From: Pseudescherichia sp032055545
GTDB taxonomy: Bacteria > Pseudomonadota > Gammaproteobacteria > Enterobacterales > Enterobacteriaceae
Length of the DNA stretch: 64,000 nucleotides
Reading direction: 5' to 3'
NCBI GenBank assembly: GCA_032055545.1
Contig: DAMBQR010000011.1
Coordinates: 1 to 64,000, forward strand
The first letter of the stretch is position 1; each line of letters opens with the position of its first letter. The notes below the pieces were generated by a model. It saw nothing but the letters and a program-made list of their open reading frames with translations. It ran no database searches and was not told where the DNA came from. The translations under genes and the position numbers were made by a program. Below, piece after piece: positions 52,096 to 59,961 of this stretch.

Positions 52096-53037
52096 TTACT
52101 CGCCGAGTTTAAACATGTTGAGTTTTTTAGCGTTTGACTCATCGATCAGGACGCAATCCATCAGCTGCTTTTCATCTTTCTGCGCTTTGCCGTTTTTCAG
52201 GAAGTAATCCGCCTGAACAACGGCCATCTGCGCCTGCTCCCAGCCTGGCTGCAGCACGGTGGCTTTAATATTGCCTTTGTTGATAATGGAGTCGCGGGTA
52301 TAGTCGCTGCCGTCGAAGCCGACGACGATAACGTTGGTTTTCCCGGCGGCCTTCAGCGCGGCCTCGGCACCTAATGCCATCGTGTCGTTGCCGGAGATAA
52401 CGCCAACGATATCTGGATTGGTCTGCAGGATGGCTTCCATACGGTTAAACGCTTCGGTCTGGCTCCAGTTAGCGGTCTGCTGCGCCACCATCTTCATGTC
52501 CGGATAGTCATCCAGAATGTCGTGGTAACCCTGAGAGCGGACGCTGGCGTTGGTATCAGACTGGCGGCCCAGCAGTTCAACATATTTACCCTTGCCGTCC
52601 AGAAGCCTGGCGAACTTTTCAGCCCCCAGCTGCGCCCCCTGGTAGTTGTTGGAGACGATCTGTGCCACGGCGATACCGGTTTTGTTAATCTCGCGATCGA
52701 TCAGGAAGGCCGGAACGCCTGCTGCCTTGGCTTTCTCCAGCGGTCCGACGGTGGCGTCAGCCCCGGCGTTATCGAGAATAATTGCTTTCGCCTTGCGGGC
52801 GATGGCGGTCTCAATCAGCTGGTTTTGCTTGTTTACGTCATCATCATGCGAGGCGACAAGGGTGGTGTACCCCAGCTCTTTGGCTTTCGCCGCCGCGCCG
52901 TCGGCCTCCGCTTTAAAGAAGGGGTTGTCGTGTGAAGGGGTTATAATGGCGATCAGTCCATTGTCAGCAGCAAACAGCGAACCGGAAGCGGTAATCATGG
53001 AAGCGAGCAGGACGGATTTTACAAAGGTAGCGTTCAT
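52096..53037 (-). CDS. RbsB-type periplasmic sugar-binding protein
   Basis: 313 residues from ATG 53037 (MNATFVKSVLLASMITASG), seven bases after GGAG; the frame opens 12 bases earlier. Signal peptide cleavage is near SLFAAD. Type 1 periplasmic fold: IAIITPSHDNPFFKAEADGA, SHDDDVNKQNQLIETAIARK, DREINKTG, GVISGNDTMALGAEAAL and VVGFDGSDYTRDSI resemble ribose-binding proteins. It is the first gene of the transporter operon, and the shared operator lies 15 bases upstream. Confidence 0.92.
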   Translation of the reverse strand: MNATFVKSVLLASMITASGSLFAADNGLIAIITPSHDNPFFKAEADGAAAKAKELGYTTLVASHDDDVNKQNQLIETAIARKAKAIILDNAGADATVGPLEKAKAAGVPAFLIDREINKTGIAVAQIVSNNYQGAQLGAEKFARLLDGKGKYVELLGRQSDTNASVRSQGYHDILDDYPDMKMVAQQTANWSQTEAFNRMEAILQTNPDIVGVISGNDTMALGAEAALKAAGKTNVIVVGFDGSDYTRDSIINKGNIKATVLQPGWEQAQMAVVQADYFLKNGKAQKDEKQLMDCVLIDESNAKKLNMFKLGE

Positions 53038-53051
53038 CGTTTTCTCCACAT

Positions 53052-53085
53052 TGAATATTTATTCAATAATGATTTATTATTCATG
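53052..53085. promoter_or_regulatory. Sugar-operon operator, copy 2
   Basis: TGAATATTTATTCA followed by ATGATTTATTATTCATG; differs from copy 1 at only three of 34 positions. It is located directly before the ribosome site of the binding-protein gene. The rest of the gap to 53256 shows a GGCCGGGC/GCCCGGCC hairpin (53200-53228) and no gene. Confidence 0.75.
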
Positions 53086-53256
53086 TTAACGATAAGGCCG
53101 AGTTGTTAAACTGTCTACGGTTTGCGCAGGTAATTTCTTAAAAAGAGAAAAGGATCACGATCTATGCGAGGAGAAGGCGTTATCAGAGAGAGGGGCGATG
53201 GCCGGGCGTATTCGTCTGCAGCCCGGCCAGTTTCTTAAGCGCGATCGACCCGATTG

Positions 53257-54351
53257 CTACGGTAGTTCGCACTCTTTAATATCGGCAATGGGACCAAGGA
53301 TCGCGCTATCAAATGGCTGAAGCGGTTGATCCTGCTTAACGCGCAGGGGCCAGTCGTGGTTAGCCAGCGCACCGCGCCCAAGCGCGATAAAGTTTGCTCC
53401 GCTGTCCATCACCTCCATCGCTTTCTCTTTTTCGTGCAGGCTACCGTTAGCCATAATCGTCAACCCCGGGGCGTATTTCCGTGCGAGAGCGACAAGCGAC
53501 AGCGGGTTGTTGGCGAAGGCAGGCTGCCACGCTTCGTACTCGGTCAGATGCAGGTAGTCCAGACCTGCATTGGCAAGTAGCGTAAATACCGTCCGGGCGT
53601 CCTCTTCACCGTTGGCCCACTTATGGAAGAAGTCATTGACCTTGCCCTGGGAAATACGGATCCCCAGCGGAACGTGCTGACCCACGCGCGCTCTGACAGC
53701 CTTAATCGCCTCCAGGCTGAGGGTAAGCCGTCCGGCGATATCTCCGCCCCATCTGTCGGTACGCAGGTTGGTGTAGTCGGTAAAGAATTGATCAAGCAGA
53801 TAACCGTTCGCCCCGTGGATCTCTATGCCATCAAAACCGGCTTCCTCAATCGCACGTGCTGCGGCGTCGGCAAAGCTGGCAATAATGCTGAGGATCTCCG
53901 CCTCACTCAGCTCCCGCGGAACAGGATACTCACCTTCACCTCGATAAAACGACATCTGCTTCCCGACAGGACGTATTGCTGATGGCCCAACGCTCTCTTC
54001 ACGGAAGTAGTTGCCCTGCGAGAGCGCACCAGCGTGCTGGATCTGGGCAAAAATGCGGCCCCCCCGATGGTGAACAGCGTCGACAATTTCTCTCCAGGCC
54101 GCAGACTGCCTGGCGCTGGTCAGCCCGGCCTGGTAAGCATAGGTTTGCGACCAGGCGGTGTCGATATAGATACCTTCGGTAATAATGAGACCGAATCCTC
54201 CCCGCGCAAAATCTTCGTAGTAGGCTTTCATGCGCTCGCTGGCAATGCCATCAACTGACGCCGTGACGCGCGTCATTGGGGCCACAACCAGCCTGTTACG
54301 CAGGGACAGTTTGCCGATAGGGTATGAACTAAACAGCGTTGATGCTTTCAC
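53257..54351 (-). CDS. Old-yellow-enzyme family NADH:flavin oxidoreductase
   Basis: 364 residues from GTG 54351 (MKASTLFSSYPIGKLSLRNR); AGGAG is six bases upstream and no ATG is well placed. FMN-binding TIM barrel with NRLVVAPMTRVTASVDG, IFAQIQHAGALSQG and the OYE signature FDGIEIHGANGYLLDQFF (the His/Asn pair that binds the ligand), plus ANGSLHEKEKAMEVMDSGANF near the C-terminus. Reduces activated double bonds; the physiological substrate is unknown. It is divergent from a LysR gene that likely controls it. Confidence 0.88.
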   Translation of the reverse strand: MKASTLFSSYPIGKLSLRNRLVVAPMTRVTASVDGIASERMKAYYEDFARGGFGLIITEGIYIDTAWSQTYAYQAGLTSARQSAAWREIVDAVHHRGGRIFAQIQHAGALSQGNYFREESVGPSAIRPVGKQMSFYRGEGEYPVPRELSEAEILSIIASFADAAARAIEEAGFDGIEIHGANGYLLDQFFTDYTNLRTDRWGGDIAGRLTLSLEAIKAVRARVGQHVPLGIRISQGKVNDFFHKWANGEEDARTVFTLLANAGLDYLHLTEYEAWQPAFANNPLSLVALARKYAPGLTIMANGSLHEKEKAMEVMDSGANFIALGRGALANHDWPLRVKQDQPLQPFDSAILGPIADIKECELP

Positions 54352-54464
54352 GCTACGCTCCTGATGAGTATTAAAACAAAAAAGCACTATAATCCCGCTG
54401 TCTGTAGGCATAAACTGGCTGAAATGATACGTCGGTATAACACAATTCGTTATAAAGAGGTTTT

Positions 54465-55346
54465 ATGCATCTACAGGATGTCTTGCTCTTTCTTACTATT
54501 TGCGAGACCCGTAGCCTGGCGAAAGCGGCGCGGCGGCTCGACATGTCGCCTATGGCTGTCTCACGGCGACTGGCTGGACTGGAGCAAGAGCTGGGCGTAC
54601 GCCTTCTGCAACGCACTACACGCTCAGTGTCACTGACCGAAGAGGGAAGCGAGTTCCTGCCCTATGCCCGGGCGCTTGTGGAGGCAGAGGAGGGCGCAAA
54701 GTCGCTTTTTTCAGGCAAAACAGCAGGAGCGATAGGGCTATTACGAGTCACCGCCCCCTCCGGATTTGGTCGGCGAAACATTCTCCCGCTGATCCCTGAA
54801 CTGTTATCGGCTAATCCAAAGCTCAACGTCGATCTCCAGCTTAATGAAGATGTTGTGGATATTGTCGGGAGCGGTATTGACGTGGCGATACGCATTGCGC
54901 CGCTACGTGACTCAACGCTGATTGCGCGTAAGATTACGGATAATCCACGGATTATCTGTGCCTCACCGAGCTACATTCAGCGCTATGGGCGTCCCGACTC
55001 GCTCCAGCAGCTAAGCGCTCACCACTGTCTGCGATTAACCAGCGTGCCGCAATGGACGTTTGGTGCTGCCGGGCAGTACAAGAGTATTAGCGTTGAAGGC
55101 CGCTTCAGTTCAAATAATGTCGAGGGCGTCAGGGAGCTATGTGTACAGGGAGTAGGGATCGCTCAGCTCACTCGCTGGGATGTCATGAAGGAGATTGATG
55201 CCGGGGCGCTGGTTGAGATAACCCTCAGCGATGCTCAGCCGCAGATGCTGTCGGTGTGGGCGCTGCTGCCGACTACCCGCTATTTACCCCAGCGCACCAG
55301 CCTGTTTATTGAGGCATTAAAAGCCTCGCTTAACCAGAAAAAATAA
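54465..55346 (+). CDS. LysR-family transcriptional regulator
   Basis: 293 residues. The N-terminal winged helix (LLFLTICETRSLAKAARRLDMS with SPMAVSRRLAGLEQELG) is followed by a substrate-binding domain (LRVTAPSGFGRRNILPLIPEL, DVAIRIAPLRDSTLIAR). Divergent arrangement with the flavin oxidoreductase 113 bases away is the typical LysR control geometry. The stop codon lies inside a terminator hairpin shared with the dinI-like gene. Confidence 0.92.
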   Translation: MHLQDVLLFLTICETRSLAKAARRLDMSPMAVSRRLAGLEQELGVRLLQRTTRSVSLTEEGSEFLPYARALVEAEEGAKSLFSGKTAGAIGLLRVTAPSGFGRRNILPLIPELLSANPKLNVDLQLNEDVVDIVGSGIDVAIRIAPLRDSTLIARKITDNPRIICASPSYIQRYGRPDSLQQLSAHHCLRLTSVPQWTFGAAGQYKSISVEGRFSSNNVEGVRELCVQGVGIAQLTRWDVMKEIDAGALVEITLSDAQPQMLSVWALLPTTRYLPQRTSLFIEALKASLNQKK

Positions 55347-55366
55347 AACCGCCGAAGCGGTTTTAT
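55343..55366. terminator. Bidirectional terminator between LysR and dinI-like genes
   Basis: Perfect 10-bp stem ATAAAACCGC/GCGGTTTTAT with a CGAA loop; overlaps the stop codons of both convergent genes. Confidence 0.85.
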
Positions 55367-55602
55367 TCTGCGACCAGCCACATGTCGGCCTCTTCAAACA
55401 TCTCTTCCAGCATGCGGTTCAGTTTCTCTCTGTCGCTTTTGCTGGCGTCGCTGTTTAGCCCGTTGGCCTGCATCGGTTTGACTCGCACCTCGGCGTCCGG
55501 GAAGATGCGGTGAACCCGGCGCGTCAGCTCGTCCAGGATAATTTCACGCGCGCCCGGCAGCCCGGCCACGTTTCGCTTGTCATACACTAATTCAACAAAC
55601 AC
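55363..55602 (-). CDS. DinI/MsgA-family SOS protein
   Basis: 79 residues from GTG 55602 (MFVELVYDKRNVAGLPGARE), GAGG eight bases upstream. The protein closely resembles Salmonella MsgA and is a shorter relative of E. coli DinI (81 residues), which binds RecA filaments and slows LexA cleavage. Both share the acidic C-terminus DREKLNRMLEEMFEEADMWL. A LexA box just upstream makes it an SOS gene. E. coli dinI is at another place (near pyrC), so this is a second or moved member. Confidence 0.88.
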   Translation of the reverse strand: MFVELVYDKRNVAGLPGAREIILDELTRRVHRIFPDAEVRVKPMQANGLNSDASKSDREKLNRMLEEMFEEADMWLVAE

Positions 55603-55619
55603 ACATCTATCCTCGAAGC

Positions 55620-55635
55620 CTGGTTATATATACAG
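55620..55635 (-). promoter_or_regulatory. LexA box of the dinI-like gene
   Basis: CTGGTTATATATACAG has the CTG-N10-CAG form with an AT-rich centre and lies 18 bases before the start codon. Confidence 0.82.
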
Positions 55636-55757
55636 GCGTTACTATAGAAGGCTTGCCAGCCAAGGTAAAGTAAAATACGTCGCTTCCGGGTTGCGCTTTA
55701 TCGCATTCATAGTTAAAGCTTTAATGTCGCTATGACGCATGTACAGGAGCAACGTTG

Positions 55758-56285
55758 ATGAAAATTGTTTGTCTGGGATGGGGATCGCTGGTCTGGAAAT
55801 CGGGTGAGCTGCCCGTGATGGGTGAGTGGCACACTGATGGCCCGGCGCTGCCCGTTGAGTTTGCACGCGTCAGCGACGGCGGGGAGCTGGCTACCGCCAT
55901 CTGCGTTAACGCAGATCCTGTCCCGGTGCTCTGGGCGACGCTTGCCACCCACTCCCTCAGCGAAGCGTGCCAGGCGCTGCGCAGGCGAGAGGGGATCCCG
56001 GCGGAGCGGGTAGACGGCGTCGGGTCGCTACATATCTCTCCCCAGACCACGGGCCTGCTCGCCGACTGGGCGCGATCGCGCGGCATTGATGCGCTTATCA
56101 GGACGGCGCTGCCGGCACGAATAGACTCTGTCGAGGGCAAGATACCTACCACGGAAGCGGCTATTGCTTACCTGAAGGGACTAACGGGGGAGGAGCGCGA
56201 GCATGCAAAAAGCTATATTCAGCAGGTGCCAGAACAGATTGATACACGCTATCGGCGTGAAATCAGAGCGGCGTTAGGGTGGTAA
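55758..56285 (+). CDS. Hypothetical protein with gamma-glutamylcyclotransferase-like start
   Basis: 175 residues from ATG 55758, nine bases after AGGAG; the preceding TTG in frame is not needed. The opening MKIVCLGWGSLVWKSGELPV carries a GWGSL motif like the YGSL/N loop of gamma-glutamylcyclotransferases, and the middle AICVNADPVPVLWATLATHS is well ordered. The C-terminus (GEEREHAKSYIQQVPEQIDT) is helical. The remaining catalytic residues of that family are not clear to me, so function is open. It is convergent with yccJ. Confidence 0.7.
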   Translation: MKIVCLGWGSLVWKSGELPVMGEWHTDGPALPVEFARVSDGGELATAICVNADPVPVLWATLATHSLSEACQALRRREGIPAERVDGVGSLHISPQTTGLLADWARSRGIDALIRTALPARIDSVEGKIPTTEAAIAYLKGLTGEEREHAKSYIQQVPEQIDTRYRREIRAALGW

Positions 56286-56327
56286 GAGCGCCAGCCTCCC
56301 CCGCGCGAGCGGGGAAGGCGAGGGGGA

Positions 56328-56555
56328 TCAGACGTTTTTGCGTTCGATGGTTTGTTCGCCCCAGAACAGCGAATCAGCATCGGTTTTCTTGAAAGCGCGG
56401 ATCAGCACTTCGTCGTTTCCCTCTTCCCAGATCTGCTCTGCCAGCTTCTCGTCGTAGTTGGCAACTTCAAAAATGGCTTCGGCAATCTCCGGCGAAGTAT
56501 TACGGATACTTGCCCACTCGCCGACGTGATGAGCTTTTGATTCCTGATTTGGCAT
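56328..56555 (-). CDS. yccJ: YccJ family protein
   Basis: 75 residues starting MPNQESKAHHVGEWASIRNT, as in E. coli YccJ, with a small acidic helical domain (EIAEAIFEVANYDEKLAEQI). Function unknown; in E. coli it forms an operon with wrbA under sigma-S control. It follows wrbA by 19 bases. Conserved gene order with E. coli resumes here. A GC-rich inverted repeat (about 56296-56319) separates it from the convergent hypothetical gene. Confidence 0.93.
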   Translation of the reverse strand: MPNQESKAHHVGEWASIRNTSPEIAEAIFEVANYDEKLAEQIWEEGNDEVLIRAFKKTDADSLFWGEQTIERKNV

Positions 56556-56574
56556 CTTACTTCTCCTGTTAGGG

Positions 56575-57171
56575 TTAACCTTTTAACTTAGCGGTCAGAC
56601 CAGCCACGTACTCGCCCTGATAGCGGGCAATGGTCAGCTCTTCCTCGCTGGGCTGACGAGAACCGTCGCCACCCGCAATGGTTGTCGCGCCGTAGGGCGT
56701 GCCGCCGCGAACTTCAGAGATATCGAACAGCTCTTTTGTGCCATAGCCGATCGGCACAATTACCATCCCGTGATGTGCAAGCGTAGTCCATGTTGAGGTA
56801 ATTGTATGCTCCTGGCCACCGCCGGTACCGGTAGAGCTGAATACGCTGGCAACTTTGCCGTAGAGGGCGCCGGATGCCCACAGGCCGCCAGTCTGGTCAA
56901 AGAAGGTTCGCATCTGTCCGGACATGTTGCCGAACCGCGTTGGCGTACCCACAATAATGGCATCGTAGTCAGCCAGCTCTTGTGGCGTCGCAACCGGAGC
57001 CGCCTGGGCCTTACCGCCCGATTTTTCAAACAGCTCCTGCGGCATGGTCTCGGGTACGCGCTTAACCGTCACCTCTATGCCCTCCACCTTGCCCGCACCT
57101 TCAGCCACGGCATGCGCCAGGGTCTCAATGTGCCCGTACATGGAATAATAGAGAACCAAAACTTTTGCCAT
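56575..57171 (-). CDS. wrbA: NAD(P)H:quinone oxidoreductase WrbA
   Basis: 198 residues, the E. coli length. Flavodoxin-like fold: MAKVLVLYYSMYGHIETLAH (FMN phosphate loop), IVGTPTRFGNMSGQMRTFFDQTGGLW (isoalloxazine contacts), and FSSTGTGGGQEHTI. It reduces quinones by two electrons during stationary or oxidative stress. It heads the wrbA-yccJ operon. Confidence 0.97.
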   Translation of the reverse strand: MAKVLVLYYSMYGHIETLAHAVAEGAGKVEGIEVTVKRVPETMPQELFEKSGGKAQAAPVATPQELADYDAIIVGTPTRFGNMSGQMRTFFDQTGGLWASGALYGKVASVFSSTGTGGGQEHTITSTWTTLAHHGMVIVPIGYGTKELFDISEVRGGTPYGATTIAGGDGSRQPSEEELTIARYQGEYVAGLTAKLKG

Positions 57172-57258
57172 CTTTTCACTCCTCGGTTGCCCTTACGGTA
57201 TATTTAAAGATATGCCGTCAGGCTGAGAGTGCAAATCGGATCGTGCTTATTTTGCAAA

Positions 57259-57291
57259 GGGATTAGCTGGCAAAAGATGCCAGCTAATCCC
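57259..57291 (-). terminator. Terminator hairpin after the 85-residue gene
   Basis: Perfect 14-bp stem GGGATTAGCTGGCA/TGCCAGCTAATCCC with a 5-base loop, 22 bases past the stop at 57313, followed on the minus strand by TTTGC. The most stable hairpin seen in the window. Confidence 0.75.
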
Positions 57292-57312
57292 TGAACGCAG
57301 AGGAGAGGCAAT

Positions 57313-57570
57313 TTATTGTGTCATTTTCTGTAACAAATTTACCGCATGGGCTTCTGAACGGGTTCGATATTTAATATCGATATCCAGAGAGACGTTTGAC
57401 GATAAATTAAACACCGTTGTCTGACCGTAGCACTCCATATTGCTGCTCAGCAGATCGCCAGATAATACCTTGCAGTCGCTGAGGGTAGTAGCAAGCGTAA
57501 ATTCCCCTTTTTCGTTAAGCGTACACAGGCAACCGGTATTGACGTTGTAGTGAATAATGATGCTGCACAA
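57313..57570 (-). CDS. 85-residue protein of unknown function with TTG start
   Basis: From TTG 57570 (MCSIIIHYNVNTGCLCTLNE), with a consensus AGGAGG exactly six bases upstream; no ATG or GTG is nearby. Predicted beta-rich, with four Cys (CSI, CLC, DCK, ECY) and no signal peptide. It lies between wrbA and the lysyl-tRNA synthetase paralogue and ends before a strong hairpin. I do not recognise it. The strong ribosome site and terminator make it a real gene. Confidence 0.7.
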   Translation of the reverse strand: MCSIIIHYNVNTGCLCTLNEKGEFTLATTLSDCKVLSGDLLSSNMECYGQTTVFNLSSNVSLDIDIKYRTRSEAHAVNLLQKMTQ

Positions 57571-57611
57571 TTCAATCCTCCTGTTGGATGTATTTGCTGA
57601 AATATGAGTAA

Positions 57612-59120
57612 CTATTTTATCGGACGCAGCGCCGGGAAAAGGATCACATCGCGAATAGAGGCGGCGTTGGTAAACAGCATTACCATGCGATCGATGCCGA
57701 TGCCTAAACCGGCCGTGGGGGGTAACCCATACTCAAGGGCTGTCACGTAGTCCTCATCGTAAAACATCGCCTCGTCATCCCCGGCCTCCTTGGCAACCAC
57801 CTGCTCTCTAAAGCGCTCGGCCTGATCCTCGGCATCGTTAAGCTCGGAGAAGCCGTTGCCAATCTCTCTGCCACCAATAAAAAACTCAAAGCGATCGGTG
57901 ATGTCCGGGTTAGCATCGTTTCTGCGTGCCAGCGGGGAGACCTCCGCCGGGTACTCCGTAATAAACGTGGGCTGAATCAGTTGCTTTTCGGCGACCGCAT
58001 CAAAGAGTTCGGTGATCACGCGGCCATAGCCCCAGCCTGCCTCAACCGTGATACCCAGACGGTCGGCGAGCTGCAGCGCCGCGTCCGGCGTCGCCAGATC
58101 CGCAGGCACAATGCCATCGCCGTAGCGGAGGATCGCCTCGGTCATGGTCAGGCGAGCAAAGGGCTGAGCGAAATCAAACGTCCAGTCGCCATACTGTACG
58201 GTCGTGGTTCCCAACACCGTCTCGGCAACGTGCCGGAAGAGCGCCTCGGTAAAGACGATCAGGTCGTTGTAGTCGGCATAGGCCTCATACATCTCCATCA
58301 TGGTAAATTCAGGATTATGGCGAACGGAGATCCCTTCGTTGCGAAAATTGCGGTTGATTTCGAACACCTTCTCGAAGCCGCCGACCACCAGCCTTTTCAG
58401 ATACAGCTCTGGCGAAATACGCAGGTACATCTGCTGGTCAAGGGCATGATGGTGGGTCATAAAAGGCCTGGCCGATGCGCCGCCGGGGAGGATCTGCATC
58501 ATCGGCGTCTCTACCTCTAAGAAGCTGCGCGCCTGCATGAACGTGCGGATAGCGCTAAGAATTTTAGAGCGCGTGATAAAGGTACGGCGGGCGCCGTCGT
58601 TGACGATCAGGTCCAGATAGCGCTGCCGGTAGCGCATCTCCCGATCCGCTAAGCCGTGAAACTTATCCGGAAGTGGCCGCAGGGCCTTGGTCAGCGGTGC
58701 GATCCGGCTGGCGTGCAGAGTCAGCTCGCCGGTTTGGGTTTTAAACAGCGTACCCTCTACGCCAATAATATCGCCCAGATCGCAGCGTTTAATATGCTGC
58801 TGGTAGGGTCCCTCTCCCAGGGAGGATTGAGCGGCATAGATCTGAATTTTTCCGCCGCAGTCCTGCAGAACAAGGAAGGTTGCTTTGCCCATGATCCGGC
58901 GCGACATCACACGACCGGCTATGGCGACCTGAACATTATCAGCCTGTAGCGTTGCGGCCTCACAATCTGCATAGCGCGCACAGAGGCGATCTGCGGTACT
59001 GTTCCGGCGAAAATCATTTGGAAAAGCGACGCCCTCCTTGCGAAGCTGCGCCAGTTTCTCGCGCCGCACTTCCCGCTCACCCGTTAACTCCTGCTCAAAC
59101 ACTGCTCTCTCTTCGCTCAT
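57612..59120 (-). CDS. lysU: Lysyl-tRNA synthetase paralogue (LysU-like)
   Basis: 502 residues of a class II synthetase. OB-fold anticodon-binding domain (IAGRVMSRRIMGKATFLVLQD, GTLFKTQTGELTLH) then catalytic core with motif 1 (FLEVETPMMQ), motif 2 (FRNEGISVRHNPEFTMMEMYEAYADY) and motif 3 (GLGIGIDRMVMLF). It is more divergent from E. coli LysS/LysU than the core proteins here are from theirs, so it is probably the inducible second copy. In E. coli lysU is next to the cadBA lysine decarboxylase genes; here a decarboxylase operon lies 1.2 kb to the right. Confidence 0.88.
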   Translation of the reverse strand: MSEERAVFEQELTGEREVRREKLAQLRKEGVAFPNDFRRNSTADRLCARYADCEAATLQADNVQVAIAGRVMSRRIMGKATFLVLQDCGGKIQIYAAQSSLGEGPYQQHIKRCDLGDIIGVEGTLFKTQTGELTLHASRIAPLTKALRPLPDKFHGLADREMRYRQRYLDLIVNDGARRTFITRSKILSAIRTFMQARSFLEVETPMMQILPGGASARPFMTHHHALDQQMYLRISPELYLKRLVVGGFEKVFEINRNFRNEGISVRHNPEFTMMEMYEAYADYNDLIVFTEALFRHVAETVLGTTTVQYGDWTFDFAQPFARLTMTEAILRYGDGIVPADLATPDAALQLADRLGITVEAGWGYGRVITELFDAVAEKQLIQPTFITEYPAEVSPLARRNDANPDITDRFEFFIGGREIGNGFSELNDAEDQAERFREQVVAKEAGDDEAMFYDEDYVTALEYGLPPTAGLGIGIDRMVMLFTNAASIRDVILFPALRPIK

Positions 59121-59248
59121 AGCCGCTCCTGGTGTATCGCTGTTTTCACAACAATCTACGGCCGGGCAGCAGGCAAAAGCAAGCGTTTTTCTCTACAATG
59201 AGATCAAAATGATCTTAATTGGGATTAGCGAGACCGCTAATAAGCCCT

Positions 59249-59773
59249 TTATGCGTTGCGCTTGATCTTCTCAATAATCATTATCGCTTCCTGGGTAAAG
59301 CGGGCTTTTTCGCTGGTAGAGAGTGAGGCGATATGCCGCGCCAGGGGGCCAAAGACCTCGGCATGGCTCATGATCCCCTGCACGCCCTCTTTGTGAATCA
59401 CGCGCAGTAGCGCTTCCCGCTCATTGTCATCCAGCGACGAATAGACCATTGACCAGGCAAACTGCAGCGGATCGTCTACCGGTTTGGGGGTAGCGTGCCA
59501 CTTCACCTCTGTCTCATGCAGTGCTCGCGGCTTCCGGTCGGTACCGCCATAGGCCAGCCACTCCAGAGAGACGTTCTCCCGCTCGGCAATCTTTATTGCA
59601 ACGTTAAAAGAGGGGTCGGTTCCCCGGCTAATGTAGTTATTCAGCGTGGAGTAAGGAAGCTGCCACTCATCTGCGGCGGCACGGGTGCTGCGGTTACCAA
59701 TCAGTAGCCTTAGCCTGTCCGCCAGCGTCTCCTGCCCAGCTGTACGGTATGAAATTGTCTCTTCGCCTTCCAT
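59249..59773 (-). CDS. CI-like phage repressor family regulator
   Basis: About 174 residues from ATG 59773 (MEGEETISYRTAGQ); a GTG at 59842 would add 23. The N-terminal helix-turn-helix (LADRLRLLIGNRSTRAAADE, LPYSTLNNYISRGTDPSFNV, AIKIAERENVSLEWLAYGG) is the phage CI/Mu-type repressor domain. The C-terminal half (LDDNEREALLRVIHKEGVQG) is helical and lacks the S24 peptidase motif, so RecA-driven self-cleavage is unlikely. It is divergent from a Ner-like gene, the arrangement of the lysogeny switch of Mu-like phages, but no other phage gene is present. Confidence 0.8.
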   Translation of the reverse strand: MEGEETISYRTAGQETLADRLRLLIGNRSTRAAADEWQLPYSTLNNYISRGTDPSFNVAIKIAERENVSLEWLAYGGTDRKPRALHETEVKWHATPKPVDDPLQFAWSMVYSSLDDNEREALLRVIHKEGVQGIMSHAEVFGPLARHIASLSTSEKARFTQEAIMIIEKIKRNA

Positions 59774-59895
59774 TGTTAGTCCATCCGCGACGGTTTTGGT
59801 AGTCTGATCTCCATAGAGACCATAAAACGAGTTTGCAATCACAAAATCTTCATATAACGCTTTTATTCATCTCAAAAGAGATCAATGATGCGTCC

Positions 59896-59932
59896 ACGTT
59901 ATCATCTGGTGATTAACGTTCGGGATTATCCC
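59896..59932. promoter_or_regulatory. Candidate operators between the CI-like and Ner-like genes
   Basis: ACGTTATCA-TCTGG-TGATTAACGT is an imperfect inverted repeat, followed by the perfect palindrome GGGATTATCCC (59922-59932), 30 bases before the Ner-like start. Confidence 0.4.
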
Positions 59933-59961
59933 ATAGGGTTGAAAAAGAGGTTAGATGAATT

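Noticed and set aside
53200..53228. GGCCGGGC/GCCCGGCC inverted repeat after the flavin oxidoreductase
   Set aside because: Considered as a REP element or terminator; it lacks the REP core and a T-run, so no specific function is claimed.
25751..56300. Possible att direct repeat of the serT 3' end flanking the variable block
   Set aside because: I looked for the T-arm and acceptor sequence (GTTCGAATCTCTGCGCTTCC) elsewhere and saw no second copy; no integrase gene is present either.
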